Shown here one piece after another: positions 20,840-32,300 of a stretch of 64,000 bases of DNA (positions are counted from its first letter, which is position 1; every line of letters starts with the position of its first letter). The notes beneath the pieces were generated by a model. That model had not been told where the DNA came from. It did no database searches and saw only the letters and a list, made by a program, of their open reading frames with translations. The position numbers were made by a program, and so were the translations under genes. Source of the DNA: Scortum barcoo (lineage: Eukaryota; Chordata; Actinopteri; Centrarchiformes; Terapontidae); contig CM041538.1 in NCBI GenBank assembly GCA_023238725.1, positions 13,762,880 to 13,826,879 of the forward strand. The letters are read 5' to 3'.

Positions 20840-21480
20840 AGTAAGCACAATACAAACAAAACGCTGAATGTGTGTGTAAACTCCTCCATGCTGCCTCAGA
20901 GTCTGCTGCTCCCTCGTTGGTGGTCTCTATCTTTTCACCGTCGCAGATAGAAGGAAACTTTGGAGCCAGACGCCGCTGACGCCAAGATCCACAACATCCT
21001 GAGTTTGTTGAACCTCCACCCAGAACAGTCTGCCGGGTCCAAAGCTCCACCATGGACCATCGGCACATCACTCGCTGGTCCTCGAGCCCGGCCAAGACGC
21101 TCTCAGAGGCCTTGACCCCGTCCGCATGGCCACACACCCGCCGACCTAACCAATGAGCTCTCCGGTGGGTCCGCTTGTTTGCTTTGACAGCGCTGCTCAC
21201 CCTCCATCCTTTCATCGACGCAGTCACCACCATTGCTGCATCCACAGACGGTGACTACATGCTCACACAAACCATCGCCCTCCTCCTCCTCCTCCGCCCG
21301 TCCTGATGTTTGCTTTGTCCATTTACTGACAGACGTCGGTCGCTGCCGGTTGGCCGCCTGCCTCGCCAGCCCGCCGCTGGATACAACCGAAGGATCCTTT
21401 TGCCTTGTATGGTGCTTGGCGGTTAAAGTCACGGCGAAATTTGGAGCTGCAAACTTTCCTTCACACTTCCTAAAAAGCAC
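20840..21480 (-). repeat. GC-rich repeat-like block, unclassified
   Basis: A 640-bp block, GC-richer than its surroundings, with two overlapping minus-strand open frames (20823-21245, 21103-21480) rich in Arg, Gly and Ser and without a recognisable domain. The text seems familiar from repeated fish hypothetical proteins, so I read it as part of an interspersed element rather than a gene. It could also be a unique GC-rich region. Confidence 0.35.
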
Positions 21481-21545
21481 ATGTCTCAGAGGTTAGAGTC
21501 ATGGAAAGCAGAAGGTTACAGGTTTGATCCCAACAAGAACCAAAT
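21481..21545 (+). repeat. tRNA-like SINE head, degenerate
   Basis: The stretch ends in gaaggttacaggtttgatcc, close to the T-arm/B-box (GGTTCGAnTCC) of tRNA-derived SINEs. No intact cloverleaf or A box could be drawn, so this is not a tRNA gene. It abuts the GC-rich block, so both may belong to one composite element. Confidence 0.4.
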
Positions 21546-21884
21546 GACATCAAATCACCAATCAACGGACTGATTACTAACTGTCAATCTGTCTGAATCA
21601 GAACATCAGCTAAATTTATAAATATGATTATTGGTGAACTTTCACTCTTTCTTCTGTCTGATGTGGCTTATGCGTATGGGGGTGATCAACCCATTATCTA
21701 TTTGAATCGTCTCAGTCATCGACCTCTGTGTCCTTCACGGTTAAAATAGTAAAAAAGACCATCAGTATAATTCACTGCATTCATATCTGGTCTCCGCGTA
21801 CAAAAAGGCATGGAGAGCTTGTCGTCTGCACATCCGTGATTACAGAGCAAACAGGAAATGTTGGCATGCCACGTTAAAAGTAGA

Positions 21885-21985
21885 TGTACAACAGTGGTGA
21901 AAGGTGAAAAGTACATTTATTTAAGTACAATTCTGAGGTACTTTTACTTAACTTTCCATTTCTACTTCTATCCACACTACAGTTA
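21885..21985. repeat. teleost palindromic-type interspersed repeat fragment
   Basis: Contains gtacatttatttaagtacaa and gaggtacttttacttaactt, matching from memory a very common fish repeat built on aagtac/gtactt motifs in inverted orientation. Only part is present. Confidence 0.45.
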
Positions 21986-23419
21986 TTTAACAATATTATT
22001 CATGAATAAAAATAAACCATCCAAATGAACTGAATTAAATTGATTACATGAACTCAAATGCATCAAATTAACCCAAATAAACACATTTCATTAGATTACG
22101 CTAAATTCCATTACACACACTGGATTGAATTAAAATAAATCAAATGAACTCAAACAAATTTCGTACTTTTATAAATGGAGGACTTTTGACCTGTAACAGA
22201 GTGCAGCAAAGCTCCAAATCTGAGCTTTGCCGCAGAAAAACAGAGTTTTGAGGCTCTTCGGTGAAAAACTGATTTGTGTTATTTTCTCAGAGGGGCCACG
22301 AGGAAGCCCTCTCTATAGCAGAGTGTGAATGATTTGAGAACAAATGTGACTGAGTGTCCGTGTACAGAAATCTGAATCTCATTCCCACCCGTGCTTCCCC
22401 GGGATGTCCGGGAAGAGGAGGCTACAGTGTGACTAAACTTTCCCTCCTGTGGGGCGAGATGTTACAGCATCTCCAGGAATGTGGTCCCGTAATAGACGGT
22501 TTATCCCTCAGCTGCGGCCTCAGATGCTCTCGCCCACATTGAAGTTCAGCTGCGTATCAGTCAAACAAGCAGATGCTCCTTCCTCCACCTGGTGATGATG
22601 GATTTGGTCATTAAGGTGAAAGTGAGAAAGGCCTCGGAGGAAAGATTCTGAGAGACTCGATAAAGTTGTTCAGCGGCCCTCCATGACCAAGTAGCTGGGA
22701 ATGTGTAGGGAGGACTTGATTAGACTAAATGTCTGGCCAAACTGTGCACACGCCGGTTCACTGATGGGAGTGAAACGGCAGCAGATCATCTCTGACGACC
22801 GCTCACTTTGCAGAAGAGACTTTTTTTTTTTTTCTTTCCACCAGTCTTGCGCATTCAAAAGAAAAAAAAAAAGAAAATCAATCGAGCTGCATTCCAACAC
22901 ATTTCATGCACAAAACAACCAGCCTGTGTTATCATTTCCTGAATGCTTCCCAAACCACTTTTCCACATGAAGCTTCGTTTACCAAATATAATCACACTTT
23001 GGTTGGGGCGAACTGGTCACTTGAAGATGATTAATTCGATCTCGGGTTGAGGACCAAAAACCACACAAAGAATCTGCAGCAGTCATTTCAAAAGGTGGAC
23101 AGCTGAGTTCAAGTTGGACGTGTAATACTCAAACTGTTCAATCGCTTAAGTTTCTATCAAAATAAAATAATTTTATTTATTAAATTATTAAAGGCCACAC
23201 AACTTCTGCGGTGAACAAATGAAAGTAAGTAACTTTAGCGTGAGAAACTATTTCCTTGACAGGAAAAAGATGATTCCAGCTGGGGGAGACGGTCTAATGA
23301 TTGGCAGCACTGCCTTTAATTTCACTGGCAATCAGTTGCACTCTGCAGCTTCATGATTAGCGACTTAAAAAGACGTCTGATGCCAGTTCGGTGCAATTAA
23401 AAGTTTTATCGTCTTCCAG

Positions 23420-23600
23420 CTAAAGGTGTGTTTGGTATGAACCCTGAAGCAGTATGCTGCTCGTGTTCCACTGAAAGGTATGTTTGGTCTGAACACACCT
23501 TCAGTGATGTGAAAGTTGTCAACACGTTCTTTGTGGTTAGACCGATCCCTGAAGTGGTATGCTGTTCAAATTCCAGTGTACCGTCTGACCACCGGTACAT
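23420..23600. repeat. small region of internal direct and inverted repeats
   Basis: Near-inverted copies ctaaaggtgtgtttgg (about 23419) and ctgaacacaccttcag (about 23489), plus a direct repeat of a motif like cctgaagYRGTATGCTG at about 23442 and 23550. It may be a decayed short transposon; no target-site duplication was identified. Confidence 0.3.
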
Positions 23601-24477
23601 GATTGTCATGTTGCTGAACTGTCAGTGGGACATCAGCCAATTTTTTATCTCAGCACGGCTGCCTGACGAATACACTGTATGGACACAGCAGCGGTCAGGA
23701 TGGAAGAAATCAGGCACAGAGCTGGTTAAAGGGTTTTAGGTAGAAAAGTGATAAAACAAAAATAAAAAAGAACATTTCTTTTACTTTTATGGCGAAAAAT
23801 AGTTTGTAGTTTCAGTAGTTAAAGCGGCTCAGTGGAACTTCTCGTGTTGATTTTGGCGGTCCCTGTGGACAAAGGCGGGAGTGTTTCACCAGGTTAGGTC
23901 ACATGTTCGCTCCCCTTTGCTCCCCACTTCAAAGAGGGGAAGAGAGCGGATGGTAGCTCTGGAGATGGACTTCAGTTTGTAGCCGAAGCAACTTGAATTA
24001 AACCAGAGAAAACCCCAGCACTGTTTCGTCTGACATCAGGGAAGAAGACTGGTGTCAGGCATTAAGAATAACTGTTAGAAAATGATAAAGATAACTTATC
24101 TGCTAATCAGCATCAGTATTAATTTGAAACTGTTTCATAACTAGTTAAAAACTCGATAAAGCTGGTTTAAGGACACAAAAAAATGGCAAATAATTACTTT
24201 ACTACTTGAGGCACTATGTAAATATAAATGTACCAGGAAGCTACTGTAAAATGCAGTTAAACGTCTAAAAAACAGTTAAAAGTTTAATGTCATGTGGTTC
24301 ACTATTCCAACACTGTTAGTATGTATGCAGTAGACTCAGCTGTACAGAGACAGACTGTAACAGCTGCTGCTGACTGCTGAAAATGTAAACCAGCCTAAAT
24401 GTATGGGATTAGAGAAATTCCCTCAATGCACGCCTGCTGAAATATCCACTCAAATAAACACACACACACTCTCCAGT

Positions 24478-24681
24478 CTCCAATGTACATCATTTTTTAT
24501 TGTACGGACAGAAAATTATACAATTTGAGAATGTAAAACATTCCCTGTCTGGCAAATGAGGAGCCAGAGCAGGAAGGAAACGTGTAAAAGGGGAAGTGAA
24601 GCGGGGAGGTGGATGGATAGATGGATGCGCGAGGGAGGGGGGTGCTGGACCAACATGCTGGGATCTCACTTCTTCTGATGC
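24478..24681 (-). other. psmd1: psmd1 terminal non-coding (3' UTR) exon
   Basis: The minus strand shows a strong acceptor (tttgtccctccccag|GCATCAG) at 24681. The stop-containing exon has a donor AAAAAG|gtatgc at 26224/26223. Joining them gives a 3' UTR of about 220 nt ending at the AATAAA above. The splice is inferred from signals only. Confidence 0.6.
24496..24501 (-). terminator. psmd1 poly(A) signal
   Basis: AATAAA on the minus strand (TTTATT on plus), in ACAATAAAAAATGATG, about 180 nt into the terminal non-coding exon of psmd1. Cleavage is expected near 24,475-24,485. Confidence 0.65.
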
Positions 24682-26223
24682 CTGGGGAGGGACAAAAGAA
24701 AAAACAAAAAAGACATGATTTACTTCATTTTGATCATCCAAAGTTGTCTTAAAGCATACCGACATCAGGAAACATCATGCAAAAATCTGATTAAGGATGA
24801 TCAAATAAAAACAAACGTTTCCATCAGTTTTGTGTATTTGGGCAATTTGATATTTTTATTTGAACCACACGTCATTTTCTGAATGAATTCCAGCAACTGA
24901 TACCACAGTCCAATAAATGTTTTCATATTTTTTGTTGTGTGAGGGGGTAAGAACTGACAATATAGCTCGATATCCATTAACTCTGGTTTCATTAACATGA
25001 ACTACGATCTTTGGCTGACATGAGGAATCGATATTAGTTTGACTTTATGACACCTGAAAAAATATCAGAGCTTTCAGGAAAAGCTTCCTCGAGTTTCCCA
25101 TGATTTTCAGTTGCTCATCAGTACTAATGAGTCGCTCTACTACTCTGCCTACTCTACTCTGTTTTAAATTTAACTGGACCTTACTGTTTTCAGTCTTCAA
25201 GTTACAAAATCATAAAACAAAAACAATATTGGCTTAAACAGCTATGAAAAGATGAGTAAATGTCAAAAACAGATTCTAGAAACAGCCCAAAAAAGGCAGA
25301 AGACCTTAATATGACCTCATGATTAGAAAACATGTCCGGTGTCCTGAAATCTGGGGGATTGGAACTAGAAAATATACAGTCTAAACAACAGATTTGTTAC
25401 TGAAAAACACGTTTCTTGTCTGATGTTCTACGATGACTCGGTCACTCTTACCACTCGACCGCCTCGCACGAAACCTGAGCCACGCAGTCAGCCTGACAAC
25501 GATCTCTGCGGTGTTTAATCTGTCACACAGCACTTAAAGCTCATAAAGAGATGACATAGTGTGTGCAGAGGCCCTAATTTGGTCATTGACACCTCATCGG
25601 TCTCATCCCACGCAACAGTGAGCTCCAACATGGGAGGCAGGCAGGCTGCGGCCGATCCAACACAAACACGACAGGCAGCCAGGAGTCATTAAGCATTGCG
25701 CTTTGTTGGCGAATGCAGGTTTGCCCCCTGAGTTGGCGTTCGGAGATGGCAGCGGTGTTTACGTTCCTCAGCGTCAGTGGTGGGTGAAACGAGGTTAGGC
25801 TTGGAAACAGCACAGACCTGCATTGTGTGTTATCACACAACGTTACTTCCTCCGAAAATGGCCCGACAGCTACGTGGTAAAGTGTTAGAGAGGTGTCAGC
25901 AGATCAGCACGCAGTATTATATGTAAACTGAAGTTTACTTTCACCCCGAGGGCAGCCACGCTGCCGCACTTCTGTACATTAATTTGATTTGTTAGATGTG
26001 AAGCTAATGCAGCTGTGGCCTTGGTGTCTTTCATGTGTGACTTTTAAAAGACCTACAAGAAGGAAATTAAAAGTGAATTATAATATGAAACTAAAAGTTC
26101 TACAGATTTTAGGTGGGATGGAAACCACGTTTCCTATGCCAAAAAATGTGGAAACAAAACCAGTGTGGTGAACATGAGCTGACACTTTAGTTATGAATGA
26201 ACCACGGGACTCTGGGAGCATAC
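24682..26223 (-). other. psmd1 intron within the 3' UTR
   Basis: About 1.5 kb between the donor 20 nt past the stop and the UTR acceptor. No coding or named repeat content recognised. Confidence 0.5.
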
Positions 26224-26242
26224 CTTTTTCATGAGAGCACCT

Positions 26243-26389
26243 CTACTCGTCAATGTACTCGAAGGGCTCGGGCGGCTCTGGTTCCTGCTCTTCCTCCTCG
26301 ATTTTGGGGCCGTGAGCGGAGACGGGCTCCACCAGCTCCTCCTCCTCCTCACTGGTGTCCTTCATGATGATGATCCCGCCTGTGTGGAG
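26243..26389 (-). CDS. psmd1: psmd1 last coding exon, Rpn13-binding tail
   Basis: Acceptor cgtcaccag, begins LHTGGIIIMKDTSEEEEELV and ends EPEPPEPFEYIDE, stop TAG at 26245-26243. About residues 914-961. The acidic/Pro/Phe/Tyr tail is the segment that docks Rpn13 in the human protein. The last residue is Glu instead of the human Asp. Confidence 0.97.
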   Translation of the reverse strand, partial: LHTGGIIIMKDTSEEEEELVEPVSAHGPKIEEEEQEPEPPEPFEYIDE

Positions 26390-29300
26390 CTGGTGACGGA
26401 CAAGAGGAATCAACATCAGTATTCAACGAATGGGTCAAGTGTGGATGTTTGTGTTTAAAGTTATCAAAGTGGACAGAACAAGCTGCACTGCGGTTGTTTC
26501 GTCTCACTCGTCACGATCGACGAGGAGCTTGAAGCATGTGTAACAGCTGGAGAGAAACTGAACTCAGCAGTTACAGACACCTGCAGTGTGGACAACCTAC
26601 AGTGACCGAGCAGAAAGCAGGCGATGCAGCACACTAAAAAGGCAAGGACGGGAAATCTGTCGCAGCCATAATCCAAAAATGCTGTTCAATAGCCAGGGCC
26701 AGATTAACCCTCTCAGGGGCCCAGCTGCAGAAATGAGCTATCGGGACTCCCCATTAACCCTGCCTAGTTTTTTGTAATAATAACAATAACAAATAACATT
26801 AATAATAATAGATTTTAGGGTTCAGCATGTATGAAATAGCCTAAATTGTAGAAGATAATACAAAATATTAAATATTTTAACTCAGAGCCCCTCGACAAGA
26901 TGTGATCTCAACATTATGTATGTAAGGCTCCTATGATTTCAGTTTATATTGTATTTCAGTGATGCATGCAGTATTTGCAAATGGCCAAATCAAGACAGTC
27001 AGTCTTGAAAAGATACAAAGTGTGTCTGAACTATTTACTGCAATGATGATAAATGTTGTAATGAAGATGCAAGTTTGTTTGCATGTTTCAATTTGATATA
27101 ATGGTAAAATCATAATCAAGTATGAACAAATAAGTAATAAAAGAACAACAATTGGTTACAAAGTAGTTTAAACAATGACTTAATCAGTTCAAGAGAGGAA
27201 ATTTCATATTAACTTTTGTTGACCCACTTGATAGGCTTTCAATAAACCTCCCGACACTGACCAGATTTCAAGGTAAGTCTGTAAAACCTCTTCACTTGCT
27301 AAACCTGTCTTTGAATGTAAAAACAAACCCTTAAATGGAAAGCAGCGTTACAAAACTTGAGATGAGCGAAGACACCATTCTGGCACTGATACAAGAAGTC
27401 TTACAAGTAATACCCCGAGCTGAGGTTGCTGGACACAAAATCAAACAGTACTTCCTCTGTACAGGACTGCAGTGAGTGCTTATTGGGTGACTGCGCGCCA
27501 TCCTGCCATTTACTACGGAAAACTGTCAACATTTACAGCCGTCTGGTTTACAGGACTGAGGAGAGAGGGGAGTTTCTCTTCAACAGCGGCCAAAACCAAC
27601 CAGCCGAGGCTGGATCCTGATTTGAGCCCTTTATTTTAAAGGGAAAACTGAGATATTTTTACCCTGTTAAATATCTTTAAATTGATGTGTAGTACATTCC
27701 AGATGTTATTGTGTGCGTAAATGTTGTAATTCCGGTGTTTCCCAAGAATTCATAGATTCACAGATGTACACACATAGATGTACAGGACTAAAATTACAGC
27801 TGAATATTTACTATTAAAGTTTGAGACAGCTGAATATCTTGTAGCTCTATCTGGAAATAGTATCTTGATTTAATATACCAACAAAAAACACCCACATATT
27901 AACAGTAATAAATGTAAAGTGCTTTCATGCCAAACTTGGTGCCATTTGAACACACACAGATGTGTTTGTCTGTTTGTTTGGATTAAATAACTGAACTGAG
28001 ACCGATTGAAAAGGTTCATCTGTTTGCGGTAAAAGTGACCCAACACAGCATTTCAGTGGTGGTTGATGGGCGATTTTAGCATGAATTCCAAAGCAAAACG
28101 ACCATTAAAATCAATCAATCTGTTGACCATGAAGCATAAGCAATGTATAGATTTATACAAGATCGTTAGGTAACCATGCTAACAAGAAGATGCACGGATT
28201 TCATGAGGCAGTAAAAAGGACTTAAAATAAAGTTGTGTTACATTTGTGTGCTGCTGCTTGTTTTTTGGAAATTTCTCATTGGAAAAAAAAGCGACCACAC
28301 ATTAATTATCCCCGAACTACAAAGGCAACAGTGCATCATTTTTTCTTTAGTTTGAATCATGTAAACCAACCAAAGTATAAAAGTGACTTGAAAGCAACTT
28401 TTCAAAATAAAGTTGGAAATGGCTCCTTTTGTTTAACTATCAATCAAACCAACCAGCTCTTGATTGGGACACACAGTGCGGTCTCTCGAAGCATTTTAAC
28501 TGCAGGCAGGCACGGACAAAGACACACAAAGACACATGCACAGACAGAGGCGCGCTGTTACCGGTTTGAAGGGCTGGTAGCGGCAGGTCTCGGGCATGGT
28601 GAGGACTTTGAGTTGAGCCGGCATCACTCTGGCCGGGTTCTCCAGGAGCTGGAAGTTTGGTTCTGCCTCCTTCTTCTTCTCTTTCTCCTTCTCCTCATCC
28701 TTTTTCTCCTTCTCCTTCTCCCCCTCCTGGACCTCCTGTGACAGAGAAGCAGCATTTTCTGCATCACTGCTACGACTGATTACTTTTCCTAATACACTTG
28801 TTAAATATAAATCATCTTTTATGTATATAAAAATATTCAGATATTTCTTATAAAAACAGCTGATCAGCTACAATAATAAGTTTAAAACCACCATTATAAA
28901 ACCTATAAGTATCTAGTATTAGTATTTATCTAGTGACATTATTTGACAGTTTGGAGGAGTTATGAGTAAGAAGTCTTCGTTCTGCTGTGATTCAGTCCTT
29001 CCTGCTTCGGCGGCCTTGGTGTCCAGTGATTTGTTGTGCTATCAGGCAGACTGTAGAAACCCATAAAGATGACACTGAAGGACAGAAGGTGCCAGGTGAG
29101 CTGGCAATAAAAAACAAGTTTTGCATTTCAAGACCAAACTACATCATCTCCTGCAGACACACAGAGACTGTCCTTCCTCCTCCGACTCTTGTTGTGTGGC
29201 TTCAGGTGAAGCGTAGATAAAGTCTCCAAAACTGTTTACTGTTGAAATCTGTGTGTCAACAGACCTGCTTGGTCTTTTATCATCACCAGCAGCAGCAATA

Positions 29301-32300
29301 GTCCTTTTCTTGATCATTGGTTTTTGATATTTGTTATATTTATTCATTTAAATCATTTGATATTAATTTTGCTATTTTTCTTATCCTATCTTAGCCTTGT
29401 AAATATTAAAATGCTGAACTCGAATTTGTCTAATCCTCCAATTGGGGATAGGTCTCTCTCTTGCTGTTGTTTGTGCCTACGGGCCGAACAGCAGTACAGA
29501 GTACCCGGCCTTCTTGGAGTCCCTGGGGGAGGGGTACTTGATAGTGTTCCGACTTGGGACTCCATTGTTCTACTGGGGGACTTCAATGCTCATGTGGGCA
29601 ACGACAGTGATACCTGGAGGGGCGTGATTGGGAGGAACGGCCTCCCCGATCTGAAACCCGAGCGGTGTTCTGTTATTGGACTTCTGTGCTAATCACAGTT
29701 TGTCCATAACTTGAACACCATGTTCAAGCATAAGGGTGTCCATCAGTGAACATGGCACCAGGACACCCTAGGCCGGAGGTCGATGATCGACTTTGTTGTC
29801 ATTTCATCTGATCTCCGGCCGTATGTCTTGGACACTTTCGGATAAAAGAGGGGCTGAACTGTCAACCGATCACCACCTGGTGGTGAGTTGGATCCGCTGG
29901 CAGAGGAGGAAGTTGGACAGACCTGGCAGACCCAAACATATTGTGGACGGTGAACGGAATACTGTGAAACCGGTGAAACGGATCTCCTCAATCCCACCTG
30001 ACATGCCTTCCACTGAGGAAGCAGAGGCTGGGGACTCTGAGGTGGACTTGTCCATCACCCAAGCCGAAGTCACTGAGGTAGTTCACAAGCTCTCTTTGGT
30101 GGCAAGGGTGCCGGGGGTGGATGAGATCCGCCCTGAGTACCTCAAGTCTCTGGATGTTGTGGGGCTGTCTTGGCTGACACGCCTCTGCAACATTGCATGG
30201 AGGTTGGGGACAGTGCCTCTGGAGTGGCAAACCGGGGTGGTGGTCCCTCTTTTTAAAAAGGGGGAACCTGAGAAGTGTGTTCCAACTACAGGGGATCACA
30301 CTTCTCAGCCTCCCCGGGAAGGACTCTATGCCAGGGTACTGGAGAGGAGAATTCGGCCGATAGTCGAACCTCTGATTCACAAGGAACAATGCGGTTTTCG
30401 TCCCAGTCGTGGAACACTGGACCAGCTCTATACCCTCCGCAGGGTGCTTGAGGGTTTATGGGAGTTTGCCCAACCAGTCTACATGTGCATTTGTGGATCT
30501 GGAGAAGGCATTCAACCGTGTCCCTCGTGGTATTCTGTGGGGAGTGCTCCATCCGCGAGTATGGGGTCCGGGGGTCCTTTGCTAAGGGCTGTTCGGTCTC
30601 TGTACGACTGGAGCAGGAGCTTGGTTCGCATTGCCGGCAGTAAGTCAGACCTGTTCCCAGTGCATGATGGACTCTGGCAGGGCTGCCCTTTGTCACCAGT
30701 TCTGTTCATAATCTTTATGGACAGAATTTCCTAGGCGTAGCCAGCCAGGGGCCGGAGGAGAGTCGGTTTGGGAACCACAGGATTTCATCTCTGCTTTTTG
30801 CAGATGATGTTGTCCTGTTGGCTCCATCAGGCCAGGACCTTCAGCGTTTACTGGGGTGGTTGGTTTGCAGCTGAGTGTGAAGCGCTGCTGGGATGAGAAT
30901 CAGCACCTCCAAATCCGAGGCCATGGTTCTTGACCGGAAAAGGGTGGCGTGCCCTCTCTGGGTGGGTGGAGAGGTCCTGCCTTAAGTGGAGGAGTTCAAG
31001 TATCTCTCTGGGTCTTGTTCACGAGTGAGGGAAAGATGGAGCTTGAGACTGACAGGCGAATTGGTGCAGTGTCCGCAGTTATGCGGTCAGTGTACCGGAC
31101 CGTCTGTAGGTGAAGAAGGAACTAAGTCGAAAGGCGAAGCTCTCGATTTACTAGTCAATCTACGCTCCCACTCTCACCTATGGTCATGAACTTTGGGTAA
31201 TGATCGAAAGGACAAGATCACGGATACAAGCGGCCAAAATGAGTTTCCTCCTTGCAGGGTGGCTGAGCACTCCCTTAGAGATAGGGTGAGAAACTCGGGA
31301 GGAGCTCGGAGTAGAGCCGCTGCTCCTTCGCCAGCATCGAGAGGAGTCAGCTGAGCTGGTGGCTCGGGCATCTGTTTCGGATGCCCCCTGTTTTGGACGC
31401 CTCCCTAGGGAGGTGTTCCAAGCATGTCCCACTGGGAGAAGGCCCCGGGGAAGACCCAGGACACGCTGGAGAGACTATGTCTCTTGGCTAGCCTGGGAAC
31501 ACCTCAGAGTCCCCCCGGAAGAGAGCAGGAGGAAGTGTCTGGGGTGAGGGAAGTCTGGGCATCTCTGCTCGGACTGCTGCCTCCGCGACCCGGTCCCGGA
31601 TAATAAGCGGTGGAAGATGGATGGATGGATGGAAATATGACTTAACTACTACTCATTATCATTTGTCTGTCCATCCACCTTATTGTTTTAGGTCTGCTGT
31701 TTCATCATATTGTACATACATATGTATGAACTGTATTTATTAATAACCAGTTTACCTTCTCTGATACCTCCATTTCCATCTCAATCATTCTACTCAGTAT
31801 GTTTTAGTGTTGATATATTTACTGCAGAAATAAAAGACACTTCAGTGAAGTTTTAAGGCAAAATAGATGAGCTAAATGTTAATAAAATAGTCAGAACCAA
31901 AGTCATTTCTAGAAAACTGTCCAGAAAATGACAACCAGTGAATTGTGAACCATCTGAACCCAGAGTGAGTGGATGCCTCCCTCCTTCAGCTGCTTTCTTG
32001 ATAAGTCAAGCCAAATAAAATGAAAAGTCAGAGATGTGAGCAGGTTGGACATTTCCAAGATCATCTCTCAGCACCGGAGTTGAGATGTAGTGTGGCGGAG
32101 CAGATCAAACATGCTGCTAACGCCCAGAGAAAATCCCAGTGAAAGTTATACTGGCCCTGGACTGACAGCGTCTGTCTGAGAACACCGGGCGTGAGTGAGT
32201 GAAAAGATTCAGGCGGATTTTGAGAAAAAGGGTGTGTGTGTATGGTGCCAAAGAACAAAAGAGACCATCACTGCGTGCATTAATCTGTGTCAGATTCCCC

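Larger units (their letters stand above)
14671..24477. other. intergenic region between convergent acap2 and psmd1
   Basis: No exon chain or RNA gene could be supported on either strand. Open frames of 60-140 codons (for example minus 15347-15748 and plus 18150-18434) lack recognisable protein character. It contains short simple repeats (GT near 16985, G-rich near 18045) and the interspersed repeats listed separately between 20.4 and 22.0 kb. Confidence 0.6.

Noticed and set aside
20823..21245. 140-codon minus-strand open frame as a protein gene
   Set aside because: Overlaps another frame, biased Arg/Gly/Ser composition, no domain, no splice context; more like repeat sequence.
21481..21545. 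A tRNA gene
   Set aside because: Only a B-box-like part matches; no acceptor stem or anticodon arm can be formed.
28235..28741. 168-codon plus-strand open frame ending in a Leu-rich run
   Set aside because: It is the antisense shadow of the psmd1 exon 28562-28735; the Leu run is the complement of GAG/AAG codons.
29793..30734. 313-codon open frame as a host gene
   Set aside because: Its content (STDHHLVVSW, EQCGFRPSRG, QGCPLSPVLF) is reverse transcriptase of a Rex3-like element, with other parts in shifted frames.
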